In this document: positions 37,216 to 46,311 of the stretch, piece by piece
Layout of the letters: each line of letters starts with the position of its first letter
How positions within the stretch are numbered: position 1 is the first letter of the stretch
DNA from: Pictodentalium vernedei
Lineage: Eukaryota > Mollusca > Scaphopoda > Dentaliida > Dentaliidae
DNA length: 64,000 bases
Assembly (NCBI GenBank): GCA_031216915.1
Contig: JAUFNR010000084.1
Coordinates: 1-64,000, forward strand
Direction of reading: 5' to 3'
Translations under genes and position numbers: made by a program
Notes under the pieces: generated by a model
The model's database searches: none
What the model was told of the DNA's origin: nothing
The model's input: only the letters and a program-made list of their open reading frames with translations

Positions 37216-38090
37216 TGTTAAGTTGGAAGACTGGACTCAGAAAAAGCAAACAGTTTGTGTTAAGTTTTGACTATTTTTGTAACTCAGAATATGATGAAAA
37301 TCACTTTTCTGTAGTTAATAAGTTTGCTCTTACTGTCCGATCCGATCAATGTGTGAATGACGAGATTGACGGTAATCACTTTCTGGAGGTGTGCAATTGT
37401 AGGTGCTAATTGACTGACTGACGATGAAGTGGTAGAGCGAAAGGAATGATTTCGCGCGCCGAAGGCGCGCAGGGACGGTATGGGGGACAAGCCCCTTTCG
37501 ACCCTCGTTGACTGTAGCTGATTCGTTCTCACATGTCTTGGCGTGTTGAAGGAGGAACTGCTTCGGGTACTCGGCCGGTGTCACCAGTTGCGTCGTGATG
37601 GTCTCTTGGCTGATGTCGGTTGAACCCTCGGGTGAGGACCAGTGTGGGAGGTTGGGTCCTCTCACAAAGGTACTACCTCTCCCCGAGGGTGCAGTCGATC
37701 TGGATTTTCGGGCAAGTATAGTCTGCCGCTTCGAGGATGATTATGAGTGATGGCCATCACTGGCAAGTATAATCTGCCTCAGGCTGTCTCTGTTGTAGCT
37801 GGACTCTTTGGACGAAAACAACAACGACCCCTTTCGGGGACCACCAAGAAGAAGAAGACCCGAACTTCCCTGGTTCGGGGGCAGGCCTGCATTGTAATCC
37901 TATTGGGTTGGGACAAAAAGATGCGCAATGCGCTTACAAAAAGGGGCAGAGGCGCGACGCAGGACCAACGCTCGCCTCCCTTAAAGTGGTCGACCACTTT
38001 TAAGGATGGAGCGGAGGATGTTCAGGAACCGTGGGGTGACTGTTTCCATAACGGTTAGACTGTCAGTAGCGGTTATTGGGGTGCTGGTCA
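37216..38090 (-). other. Leader (5' UTR-like) of LINE copy J2 with strong palindromes
   Basis: No protein is recognised. It contains a hairpin GCGCGCC-GAA-GGCGCGC near 37454-37470 and an exact 18-bp palindrome AAAGTGGTCGACCACTTT at 37983-38000. It ends next to a plus-strand A14 run near 38091. Non-LTR elements carry internal promoters in this region; whether the palindromes are part of one is unknown. Confidence 0.5.
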
Positions 38091-38214
38091 AAAAAAAAAA
38101 AAAACATCTGTGTACCTGCTAAAAAGAAGAAGGTAGAATTAGTTTTCATTAGAATATGTAAATTTTAAAGATAAAAGTAGCACCTCTTTAGTTGCGTGTC
38201 CTTGTGGTATCTGC

Positions 38215-38475
38215 TGTGTGTGTGGGGGAGAGTATGAAATGCACGAATCTTTACATTCGTAAGAGCAGTAACATACTCCCGTGTGGTATTGTGCTGTATG
38301 TGTGCTTGTCGCTATGGGGGAGAGTATGAAATGCACGAATCTTTACATTCGTAAGAGCAGTAACATACTCCCGTGTGGTATTGTGCTGTATGTGTGCGTG
38401 TCGCTATGGGGGAGAGTATGAAATGCACGAATCTTTACATTCGTAAGAGCAGTAACATACTCTCGTGCTTGGGAC
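38215..38475 (-). repeat. Three tandem ~92-bp repeats in LINE 3' UTR
   Basis: Copies begin near 38224, 38315 and 38407 with GGGGGAGAGTATGAAATGCA and contain ACGAAT-CTTTAC-ATTCGT, a 6-bp hairpin. The copies are almost identical. 3' UTR tandem repeats of LINEs can be part of RT recognition; that is inference here. Confidence 0.8.
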
Positions 38476-38641
38476 CCCAATCGTTCCTTATTTATTATTT
38501 AGTTTTTATAACAGTATTTATTCCTGATGTAACTTTTAGTTGAGTCGGTGAAGGCAGCCCTTTCTGGTAGAAGGCCACAGTTAAGCTGTTTTTCTGCCTG
38601 TTGGTTCACCTTGTCATTCCCTAGTTTTTATACGAGCGGTC

Positions 38642-38945
38642 TTAGTTTTGGTTACAATTTTTGGGCTTTTGTCGGCTTTCGCAAATTGCTCCAAGTTCGG
38701 AGATTAGTTCGCTGTCGGCTAACCGGTCATGATTTTTCGCGGCCAGGGTGGCTAGGCGGTCTTTGATGGTGGGGATATCGGCCCTGTCGTGGAGTGTTTT
38801 GATGGGTGTGTCCCGTGGGGCACGTAGGGCAACTCTAAGCGCGTGATTTTGGACCCTCTGGAGTTTACCCATATTAGTTTGGTTGAGGTCAGTTAGTATG
38901 ATTGCACCGTATTCGAGTACTGGGCGCACAAAGGCTTTGTATAGT
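38642..38945 (-). pseudogene. C-terminal part of LINE ORF2
   Basis: A frame carrying RPVLEYGAIIL and LQRVQNHALR, typical of the region after the RT thumb in Jockey-type ORF2 (the family has VRP-E-YG and LQ-QN-R landmarks). It is out of frame with the RT at about 38945. Its stop codon at 38642 is the probable ORF2 end. Confidence 0.75.
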
Positions 38946-40088
38946 GAGTAGGGTGGACTGGTTGGCTCCCCATGAAGTTCCCTTAAGCATTTTCAGTAAG
39001 TTAATTCGTTTGGTAGCTTTTTTCGCCATGTCGGCGGTATGTTTGTTGAAGGACAGTTTTTGATCAATGGTGATGCCCAGGAATTTCGCTTCTTTGCATT
39101 CTGGGAGGGTGTTATCCATAAGTTTTAGGTCAAAATCCCGTTTAGTTGTCTTGCGAGTAAAGGTGATTCGTTGGGTTTTATTGGCGTTTAACTTTATTCT
39201 CCATTTGGCACACCATTGTTCTAGGTCATCGAGAGCGCGTTGCAGAGGTTTTTGGAGTAGATAGGCCGTGCTATTAGAGTCCCAGAGGCCCTTATCGTCC
39301 GTGAATTGTGAGACTTGAACTCGATCCTCGGTGAATTTAAGATCGTTGACGTAAATGATGTACAGGAGGGGGCTGAGGACAGACCCTTGGGGAGTGCCTG
39401 CTTCTAGGGAGATACTGTCGGACATTTCGTTGTTAACTCTGCCTTTAATTTCACGATCATTTAGGAAGGAGGAGAGTAGTCTAAGTAGTTTCATTGGGAG
39501 TTTCATTTTAGATAATTTGAGGCGTATTCCGTTGTGCCATACAGAGTCGAATGCTTTTTCGACGTCAAGCAGAACAGCCGCGCCTATTTGTTGATTGTTG
39601 ATGGCGGTTTTCATTTGGGTTACTAGTCGGTATACATGCTCGATGCCTTCTTTACGGTTTCTATAGGCTCTTTGCCATTTATTGAAAAACTCGTTGTCTT
39701 CGATGTGCCCCCTCAGTCGATTGGTAAGGATTCGTTCAAATACCTTGCCAATGCAACTGATGAGGCTGATTGGGCGGTAACCGGCCGGATCGGAGAGGTC
39801 TTTGTCAGGTTTTGGTATCATGACACCGATGGCTTTTTTCCAACATTTGGGAAAGTAGCCATGGGTGAGACAAGCGTTGAACAGTTTGTTTAGTTTTTCG
39901 ATTAGGGAATTTGGGCTTTGTTTAAGAATTTTGTAGCTCACTTCGTCTTCTCCGGGTGAGGACGAATTTTTGCATTTTTTAATGACGTTGATGATTTCGT
40001 CATTGGTGATGGGGTTGACGAGCTTCTGGCTCATTATCGAATTTGGGGTCACGGTAGATATTAGGGTGTTCGTTGATGAAGTCGTCAA
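38889..40088 (-). pseudogene. LINE ORF2 reverse transcriptase domain
   Basis: A 399-codon frame. Landmarks in order: SSPGEDEVSYKIL, CWKKAIGVMIPKPDKD, GYRPISLISCIGKVFERIL, LLDVEKAFDSVWH (motif A, catalytic D), AGTPQGSVLSPLLYIIYVNDL (motif B), QFTDDKGLW (motif C; FTDD where FADD is usual, both aspartates kept), and LEQWCAKWRIKLNANKTQ. The enzyme copies element RNA at a nicked target site. Frameshifts at about 40050-40090 and about 38945 separate it from the rest of ORF2, so this copy is not functional as assembled. Confidence 0.88.
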
Positions 40089-40460
40089 TTGCGTTTATGA
40101 CGGCGTCATCATTGCCCGATCCTTCATAAGGGCGATGCGTTTTTCTTAAAAGGTCGGCAAAAGTGTCGGCCTTGTCTTTGTCGGTGCGCGTAAAGGAACC
40201 GTCTTCCCTTTTAAGAGGTTTGGCAGCGGCTTTGCCGCCTTTGTTCTTTTGCCCCGTTAGGATTTTGAAAGAGTCCCAGAATTTTTTAGCATCTTGGACC
40301 CCATTTAAGTTGGCTGTTACCTTTTCCCAGTTGGCTTGTTTTTCAGCTTTGAGGGCTTCCTTGACTTCGCCATGAAGGCGGTTATATGTTTTTTTGAGGT
40401 CAGCTTTCTTACCGGGGTCAATTTCGGCTTTAAGAGCTTTCCTTTTAGGTTTTGATTAGT
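40030..40460 (-). pseudogene. ORF2 linker between endonuclease and RT
   Basis: In a third frame the minus strand stays open through a lysine-rich linker with WEKVTANLNG and AKKFWDSFKILTG, typical of the endonuclease-RT connector of Jockey-type elements. Frames change at both ends (near 40450 and 40060), which shows ORF2 was once continuous. Confidence 0.65.
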
Positions 40461-40589
40461 GACAGTGTGTCGCCCGAGATGGTATTTCTCCAGGGGCGTA
40501 CTTCTTCTTTTGGGCATATTTTGTTTAGGGTTGAGTTAATGATTTTTTCTATGCCCTCGCATTGGGTTTCGAGTTCCGCTGCGTTCGAT

Positions 40590-40620
<31 letters not shown>

Positions 40621-41365
40621 TGACATTGATGATATCGCGGTAGAGATTCCAGTTGATTTTTTTAAAATTCCTGCGGAGGGTGGGTGGGTACCTGAGGGGG
40701 CCATTGCCTAATTGCAGTGAGGCATGGACCGGGAGGTGATCGCTGCCTAAGTCATCATCGCCGACCCAGTGGTCATCGATGTGGTTTATCAGAGAGTCAC
40801 TGGCGATAATTAGATCGAGGATATCAGATGAAAATAGTGGGTTGTTACTGATATAGGTTGCTGAGTTGTCGTTCATAACCACATGTAGGTTATGTTTTTT
40901 TCTTATATCGAGTAGGGCTTCACCGTTGGGGGTGGTTTTGTTGCAGCCAAAGTATAGGTGTTTGGCATTGAAGTCGCCGAGAAAGATGCAGTGTTTGTAT
41001 TTCCTCATAAAGAATTCAAAGACGGTGTCAGAAACCGTTTTGCTTGGGTCGTTGTAATAACAAACAATCGCGATGTTTTTATTATCAACTGTTATTTCAG
41101 TTGCAATCACCTCGGCATCGAGGTGATCAGTTTTAATGGTTTTGGCTTTGATGTTCAGCTTTATTAGAAGAGCAACACCACCGCCTTTTGTGAGCTGTCG
41201 GTCTCTTCTAATAATGCTGAATCCACTTAATGAAAATTTTTTATTGGGAAAAAGCCAACTCTCGCAGATGCAGATAATGTCTGTATCTTCGAAATATCGG
41301 CTCATTTGAAGTTTTTGGTTATTAACGCTTCTAGCGTTCCACACGGCTAGTTGTAGTTTATCCAT
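40445..41365 (-). pseudogene. LINE ORF2 APE-type endonuclease domain
   Basis: A 306-codon frame from a likely ORF2 start (MDKLQLAVWNARSVNN). APE-family landmarks: WNARS, the catalytic glutamate in CICESWL, GGGVALLI, GDFNAKH and the C-terminal SDHLPV. The domain nicks target DNA for target-primed reverse transcription. A run of 11 prolines (plus-strand G29 at 40590-40618) follows the domain without breaking the frame. The frame ends about 45 residues later at a probable frameshift. Confidence 0.88.
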
Positions 41366-41634
41366 GTTATGGTTTGGAATAAATCGCGTTGCTCAATTAG
41401 ATGGAGTTAAGGTGGCGACAGTTTTAATTGGTGTTAATTGCGGCTTTGATAAGTGTTTTCGATATTTGGTTTTGAAATAGGCGAGACGCCGAACGGCTTA
41501 CGTCTTGACAGATGTCAGTCAGATTGGTGTTCACGTGTTTGTTTAGCACGGAGTAGAGGGCCCCAGCTACAAGGGAGCATATTGTATGGGGAGAGGATGC
41601 ATTAACCGGTTTTGTCAGATTTAACTTTTTTAGT

Positions 41635-42948
41635 TCAATGTTTGTTTTTTACTTTTTTAAAATGAGGACATCCGCGATAATTACTTGTGTGACTTCCCTT
41701 GCAGTTAGGGCAGGAGGGGGAGTCAGACTTGCATGCTTTTGTGAGGTGATTTCCACCACATTTCATGCAGGTCAGTGTCCCCCTGCATTTATTAGCAACG
41801 TGCCCAAACTTCTGACACTTATGGCATTGGACCGGAGGAGGGGTAGATCTATACTCCTCTGCTTCGTGCCCCCGGCCGTTTATGGTAATCCCGTTAGCCA
41901 TAAATTTATTCTTAATTTCGCGGCTTGGACAGGTCACTTTCAGTTTCCACGTGTTTTTGCCCGTGGCCCTGGAAGTGAATCTCTCCCATCTGCAGTTAGG
42001 GATGCTCTGGGTGATGGCCTCGTTGGCCGTGTCAGGGTAAACCCTGGTGACCACAACTGTCAGATTAGCGCCATTGCTAGCGCTGCTACCAGGGCTACGG
42101 CGTGCTCGTTTAGTAGTGCGATTTTCACTGGCATTTTGAACGGGGGCTTGTTTTATAACCGCTGCTGCGAAGTTTAGACCTGAGGAGGGGGTAGTAATTG
42201 ATTCAGATTCAGATGAGGAGGGGGTACTAATTGATTCAGATGACTCAGATGAGGCAGCGGGCGAGGAGGGACAGTTCCTCACTTTCTTGACTTGTCTGTC
42301 AATTGTGTGGGGAAAGCCCTGATCGTCCGTAATCTCATCTGAGTCGATCTCCAGATCTTGGGAGTTCCTCCGTTTACAATGGTTTTTGCTAGGTGTTATG
42401 GCTGGAGTAGTACAGGTTTCCTGAGCATAGGAGTCTACCGAAACCTTATTGACGGACCCACAGCTAGGTTCTACTTGTGGAGTCTCAGTTAATTGGCTAA
42501 GAATTTTATCAGGATTGAAACTCTTAGCATTGAGAGGATCAGCAGGGTCCCTAATTGTGACATTGCTTGCAGCTTCAGCATAGGTTTTCGACTTGCGACC
42601 TGAGACCGGTGCCTCAGCTGACTGAGTGACAGATGTTTTATCATTGGAGGTAGCCTGGATCTCGGCTGAACTTTCAGCGATCTGTTCCTCCGTTTGTGAA
42701 ATGCCTTCAGGGGTGTCTAGGACCTCCGTCGGGCTCACAACTGTAGCTTTATCAGCTGAAGCTGTGTCAATCTCTGCGACTACCTGGATTTCCTTAACAG
42801 GAGATATAGGATATGACGGGGAGAAACTCCCTCTAATCATCTCAGCAATCATTGCATCCTTCTCTTTGATTACCTTTTTTAGATCAGCAATCTCAGCGGT
42901 AAGTTTTTCTAACTGATCCAAGAACGAGGCCTTAGGGAACTCGTCCAA
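41635..42948 (-). CDS. LINE ORF1 (gag-like) with three CCHC zinc knuckles
   Basis: A 437-codon frame. There is a coiled coil near the N-terminus (LDQLEKLTAEIADLKKVIKEKD), a serine-rich low-complexity middle (about residues 230-280), an RRM-like region starting VVVTRVYPDTANEAI, and three zinc knuckles at the C-terminus: CHKCQKFGHVANKC, CMKCGGNHLTKAC and CPNCKGSHTSNYRGC. Such proteins coat LINE RNA. The true start lies upstream: the minus strand from 43113 encodes a basic, RE-rich start resembling the N-terminus of the 36001-37215 protein, but it is broken by a frame change in a GA repeat and a TAG, so the ORF here probably lacks its first 50 or so residues. Confidence 0.85.
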   Translation of the reverse strand: MDEFPKASFLDQLEKLTAEIADLKKVIKEKDAMIAEMIRGSFSPSYPISPVKEIQVVAEIDTASADKATVVSPTEVLDTPEGISQTEEQIAESSAEIQATSNDKTSVTQSAEAPVSGRKSKTYAEAASNVTIRDPADPLNAKSFNPDKILSQLTETPQVEPSCGSVNKVSVDSYAQETCTTPAITPSKNHCKRRNSQDLEIDSDEITDDQGFPHTIDRQVKKVRNCPSSPAASSESSESISTPSSSESESITTPSSGLNFAAAVIKQAPVQNASENRTTKRARRSPGSSASNGANLTVVVTRVYPDTANEAITQSIPNCRWERFTSRATGKNTWKLKVTCPSREIKNKFMANGITINGRGHEAEEYRSTPPPVQCHKCQKFGHVANKCRGTLTCMKCGGNHLTKACKSDSPSCPNCKGSHTSNYRGCPHFKKVKNKH

Positions 42949-43113
42949 ATGCTGCTTTCCCTGCCTCCCAGAAACTAAACTTTGCTAGAATTGCTTACCT
43001 TATATTCGTTTGAGGATCCCCTTCTGGCTGCTCTTTCCCTCTCTCTCTCTTTTCCTTCCTGTTTTTCTGTAATCTCTTCCCTTCTTTTCATCTGAGTGTT
43101 TGTAGTAGACATT
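42949..43113 (-). pseudogene. Damaged N-terminal part of LINE ORF1
   Basis: From ATG at 43113 the frame reads a charged R/E/K-rich peptide. After the GA repeat near 43040 the homologous reading (AARRGSS, matching AARRVSG in the other copy) continues in a different frame and then meets a TAG. This suggests slippage in the GA run. Confidence 0.5.
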
Positions 43114-43309
43114 TTTGTCAATTGAGACATCCTTCAGCAATTTTGTATAATATAGTGTTATTGTGATGATGATGCTATCGATGAGCGAGGAATCAATGGA
43201 GAATGAGTGGTAGAGCAAACATCCACAGTGGTGTGGGTGAATGAGCACGGACGTGATAGTAAGCGTAAACACAGGTAGTGTTTTTCGTTGTGAATCACTT
43301 CAGTCTCAA

Positions 43310-43440
43310 AAAAGCACGGACGCCGTTGAGAACGTCAAAGGTGAAAGTTTACCATGATTTCGTGGGTGTTGTGGAAGGTGTCAAGGTCATCTTAAAATCT
43401 CGATCAAAGTTGCGCACGGACGTCGTTGAGGACGTCCCAA
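43310..43440. repeat. Two-copy ~100-bp direct repeat
   Basis: GCACGGACGCCGTTGAGAAC near 43315 and GCACGGACGTCGTTGAGGAC near 43414 repeat at about 100 bp, each followed by similar sequence for about 25 bp. It lies between the LINE leader and the 3' flank of Penelope copy A. Confidence 0.45.
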
Positions 43441-43780
43441 GTAGGTTAGCGCTGGGTTTGTGAACGTAGTGGTACATGTCAAGGTGATCAGGAACACAGA
43501 CCGGTGGTCGCGAGGGTACAGTTCGGGAACCGGGTGGGGGAAAGGTGGTGGGTCTCCATGGTTCAGGAGGGACCGAACCCCGTGTACCCCTAACCTCGTG
43601 GGAGGATGAGATAGTTGCAAGCGAGTGTGGGTATGGTGGGTACCCAGTTGAAGATACGCATGATGTGGAAGCCCTCCCCTCACATGGGGGGGGTGCAGTA
43701 AGTCAGAGACTGGTATTTATGAACTGGTGGGCGTGTTCATCGTTGTATAGCTAGTATGGCAAGATGCACTATTAGAGGGT

Positions 43781-45463
43781 TCACTCAGTGGTGGGCGGGG
43801 CGGAGGCCCTGGCACTGTCCTCTTTATTAGGCGGAAGGCGGGCACGTACTAAGGTATCATTTAGGTTCGTGCCCCGTTTGAACGCCAGAATCGGAGGTTC
43901 TGGGAAGATCCTCCGTAGTTTGGGGTTAGTGGAGATGAGTTCCCAGTATTTTACGAGTGCCTTCTTGAGTTCAGACACATACGGGTTGAAGGTAGTGGTG
44001 GAAACTAATGGAGGCTCCATATACGCCTTATTGGTATGACCCTGGTTGGTGTTTGTGAGCAAAGTAGGTCGATCTGTGAAGTCGACGGTGGAAAGTATAG
44101 GCTCAATTTCCTGCTTGGTGTAACCCCGTGGAAGGAGTTTGTGGGCAAACTGTTGCTTGAAGTGTATAAAATTCTCCTCGGCAGAGTTATTTCGCACGAA
44201 GCGTGTCAGTTCACCTTTGATGAATCCCCTGAACGTGGCTGGGGGATGGGCGGATTGGCGGTGAAGATATTGGAAGGTTTCCGTTGGTTTAATATGTAGG
44301 CGTACGTCAAGTATGCCTGTGGATCGGAACCGATCGCCCTTATAAATTTCGGTGCCAAGAAACATGACCTGGGTGGTCGATGCTTCGTAGACAAACCGGA
44401 ATGTCGGGTGTGACTGGTTGGCTCTTTCCATGAAGTCATGTAGATCCATTGCGGAACCTGTCCAGATGATGAAGGTATCATCACGATAGCGAAGCCATTT
44501 ATGGATATTATCCTGGCCCATAGAAAGGAGTTCAGTCTCCCAGGCGTGGGCCGAAATGTCGGCTATTTCGGTGCTGACTTTACTCCCCATGGCTGCTCCC
44601 AAGGTTTGTATGTATGTGTTTCCATTGAATTGGAAGCAATTACGCTTAAGGATGAGCTCGAGGAGCGTCAATAGCGAAGCAGTTGATGGTCTCGGTATGA
44701 GATAAGTGAGGTTACGGTACTCGGTAAGAGCCCGTTCAACTGCAGACAGCGCCTCCCCATGCGATATGTTAGTGTACATATTGGCAATGTCAGCGGAGAC
44801 AAGGAGGGAGTTAGGAGGGATATGTGCCTCTTCAATAAGTTGGATGAAATGAGCAGTGTCCCGTATATAGGTGAATTGTTTCTTCACAATGGGAACAAAG
44901 AAGAAGTCAAGTAGCCCGGAAATGGAAGAGGTGGGGCTACTGCAACCAGCTATGATAGGTCTACCCGTGGTGGGTGGATCTTTGTGTATCTCCGGTAGAA
45001 GATAGAGGACAGGCTGTCGCGTGTTGTCCATTTCAGGTAGGAGCGATCTATACATTTTGTAGTCAATTTCATGCTTGCTATACATGTGTTCCAAGTGGTT
45101 ACGGACTTCACATGCGGTGCGTGCCGTTATATCACAGGGGAACGGTTGATAATGAAGGGCGGAAGTAAGTTGGCGGAGGCCTTCAGACACATAGGTCGTG
45201 CGGTCAAGCAGAACCGTAGATTTGCCTTTGTCCGACTGTTTAATGACAATATCGTGATTGCGTCGGAGTGCGGTAAGCGCAATGCGCTCCGCTCTGGTCA
45301 TATTGTTGCGGCAGTGGCGTAGCCGTGAAGGGTTAAGACAACGTAGGAGTTCCATTTTGGTTTTGGATAAGTACGTTTCCACTGCCACATTGTGGAAGGT
45401 GGTTGGAGTTGTATTAGTCTTTTTAATGGAATGGGCTAATAAACCGCTGCTGTTGGTCAGCAT
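43781..45463 (-). CDS. Penelope-like reverse transcriptase, no GIY-YIG
   Basis: A 560-codon frame. PLE landmarks in order: MTRAERIALTALRRNHDIVI with KQSDKGKSTVLLDR; YLLPEIHKDPPTTGRPIIAG followed by CSSPTSSISG; motif A LLVSADIANMYTNISH (catalytic D); NCFQFNGNTYIQTLGAAMGS (motif B); motif C RYRDDTFIIW (YRDD where RFIDD is common); KPTETFQYLHRQSAHPP; and AFKRGTNLNDTLVRARL, the block that normally precedes the GIY-YIG domain. It stops 19 residues after that block, so the endonuclease is absent. The first in-frame ATG (45463) is inside the pre-RT region; the natural protein probably begins upstream. All catalytic residues are present. A single-base frame break at about 45425 separates it from the upstream segment. 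Confidence 0.92.
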   Translation of the reverse strand: MLTNSSGLLAHSIKKTNTTPTTFHNVAVETYLSKTKMELLRCLNPSRLRHCRNNMTRAERIALTALRRNHDIVIKQSDKGKSTVLLDRTTYVSEGLRQLTSALHYQPFPCDITARTACEVRNHLEHMYSKHEIDYKMYRSLLPEMDNTRQPVLYLLPEIHKDPPTTGRPIIAGCSSPTSSISGLLDFFFVPIVKKQFTYIRDTAHFIQLIEEAHIPPNSLLVSADIANMYTNISHGEALSAVERALTEYRNLTYLIPRPSTASLLTLLELILKRNCFQFNGNTYIQTLGAAMGSKVSTEIADISAHAWETELLSMGQDNIHKWLRYRDDTFIIWTGSAMDLHDFMERANQSHPTFRFVYEASTTQVMFLGTEIYKGDRFRSTGILDVRLHIKPTETFQYLHRQSAHPPATFRGFIKGELTRFVRNNSAEENFIHFKQQFAHKLLPRGYTKQEIEPILSTVDFTDRPTLLTNTNQGHTNKAYMEPPLVSTTTFNPYVSELKKALVKYWELISTNPKLRRIFPEPPILAFKRGTNLNDTLVRARLPPNKEDSARASAPPTTE

Positions 45464-45922
45464 GTATGATACGAAGTCGCATTCGATTATGAAGCAACTG
45501 GATGTCCTCAGTGAGGAAAGACATGGTAGGTTTAGGAGGCGTTGGTATGAATTTTAGTCCCTTACCAAGTAAAATTTTCTCATGCGTACTTAAGGCGTAA
45601 GTTGACAGGTTGGTAATATGTGTGCTAGCCTTGTCAGCCAATGCGGCGAGGTGAGATTGTCGTTTCATTTGACGCTGTGTGTGCCATCAAGTATAATTTT
45701 CTCATGTGTACTTAGGGCGTAAGTTGACAGGTTGGTAATATGTGTGCTAGCCTTGTCAGCCAATGCGGCGAGGTGAGATTGTCGTTTCATTTGACGCTGT
45801 GTGTGCCATCTCCGGGTGCGTTTGACATGTAGATAGGCTCGTGAGCTAGTTGCTCGACGGCTCTGAGATGAGCAGCGAGTTCTGGTGGAATGAGCTTCAC
45901 TTGTGGGGGTAGACCGGCCTAG
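45423..45922 (-). pseudogene. PLE pre-RT segment with 122-bp tandem duplication
   Basis: It follows the TGA at 45925-45923 in the same frame for 44 codons to the methionine at 45790 (QRQMKRQSH). A 122-bp tandem duplication (about 45568-45811; second methionine at 45668) then throws it out of frame. The conserved block THEKILLGKGLKFIPTP is the PLE N-terminal landmark (GL-F-PTP). It ends at TAA 45425-45423, one frame away from the RT. Confidence 0.75.
45568..45811 (-). repeat. 122-bp tandem duplication
   Basis: The stretches 45568-45689 and 45690-45811 are near-identical. The corresponding region in copies B and C is single. The length is not a multiple of three. Confidence 0.85.
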
Positions 45923-45925
45923 TCA
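45919..45925 (-). promoter_or_regulatory. Candidate stop-codon readthrough site, copy A
   Basis: The minus strand reads AAA CAA ACC TGA CTA GGC: the ORF1 stop TGA followed by CTAG. The downstream frame is open to the methionine at 45790. Confidence 0.6.
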
Positions 45926-46311
45926 GGTTTGTTTGTTGGCAATTATCCTGGTCAGGTTGCGTAGTATGCCCGCCCTAGTGCATTTGTTGGCAAACGCGGT
46001 GAAGGCAGTAGTCAAACCATTATTGCCAGGATTGCTTGAAGTGGCGGTGTCAGTAGTCAAACCATTACTGCCAGGATTGCTTGAAGTGGCGGTGTCCGAA
46101 GCGTTGGGCTCCACAGAAATGGACAAAGTTTCAGAGTTGTCAGGAGAGACATGGGAGGGCTCTAGGCCCTCAGATGACGTGTGGTTCCAAGGGTGGAACA
46201 GGGGTCGAGCTCTGACGGGGAAGCGTCGGAGTCAAACCCAAGGGGACAGGAACGGTTCTTACGGTCGACGCAGGTGGGGGCGTCGGTGGGCTTAGTGGAC
46301 GGAAGTGGACA
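45923..46311 (-). pseudogene. PLE ORF1, 3' part (copy A)
   Basis: The last ~70 codons (46126 to the TGA) form one open frame ending NKQT, as in copies B and C, with an extra tandem copy of a 14-residue unit (DTATSSNPG-NGLTT). Upstream the frame is disturbed, and homology stops at about 46311, where sequence of B's 3' repeat begins. Confidence 0.7.

Larger units (their letters stand above)
36001..38090 (-). mobile_element. Jockey-type LINE copy J2, 3'-truncated
   Basis: It consists of a leader of about 0.9 kb (37216-38090) and most of an ORF1. It stops in ORF1 before the zinc knuckles and has no endonuclease or RT. The same orientation and order place it directly downstream of the fuller copy J1, so the two lie head to tail. 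Loss of the 3' part is unusual for target-primed LINE insertion, which normally loses the 5' part. A later deletion or rearrangement is likely. Confidence 0.65.
38110..43310 (-). mobile_element. Jockey-type LINE copy J1, near full length but decayed
   Basis: Reading on the minus strand: leader and damaged ORF1 start (about 43310-42949), ORF1 (42948-41635), a 269-bp gap, ORF2 with APE endonuclease (41365-40445), linker, RT (40088-38889), C-terminal part (to 38642) and a 3' UTR with tandem repeats. ORF2 needs at least three frame changes to be read through. The RT blocks and lack of an RNase H domain fit the Jockey superfamily. Confidence 0.85.
43500..46311 (-). mobile_element. Penelope-like element copy A, 5'-truncated, with RT
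   Basis: On the minus strand it starts inside ORF1 (near 46311), passes the TGA at 45925-45923, a pre-RT region containing a 122-bp tandem duplication, and the 560-codon RT. It ends in an unassigned 3' tail; the 3' border is uncertain. It is joined head to tail to copy B by a direct junction of B's 3' repeat to A's ORF1. Tandem 5'-truncated copies are a known habit of Penelope-like elements. No GIY-YIG domain and no hammerhead ribozyme were found by eye. Confidence 0.8.

Noticed and set aside
41638-42177. A 179-codon plus-strand frame
   Set aside because: It is the antisense shadow of the LINE ORF1 zinc-knuckle region.
43290-43780. Search for a frameshifted GIY-YIG domain after the PLE RT
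   Set aside because: No CxxC pairs or GIY/YIG-like words in the frames I read; the sequence looks like untranslated tail.
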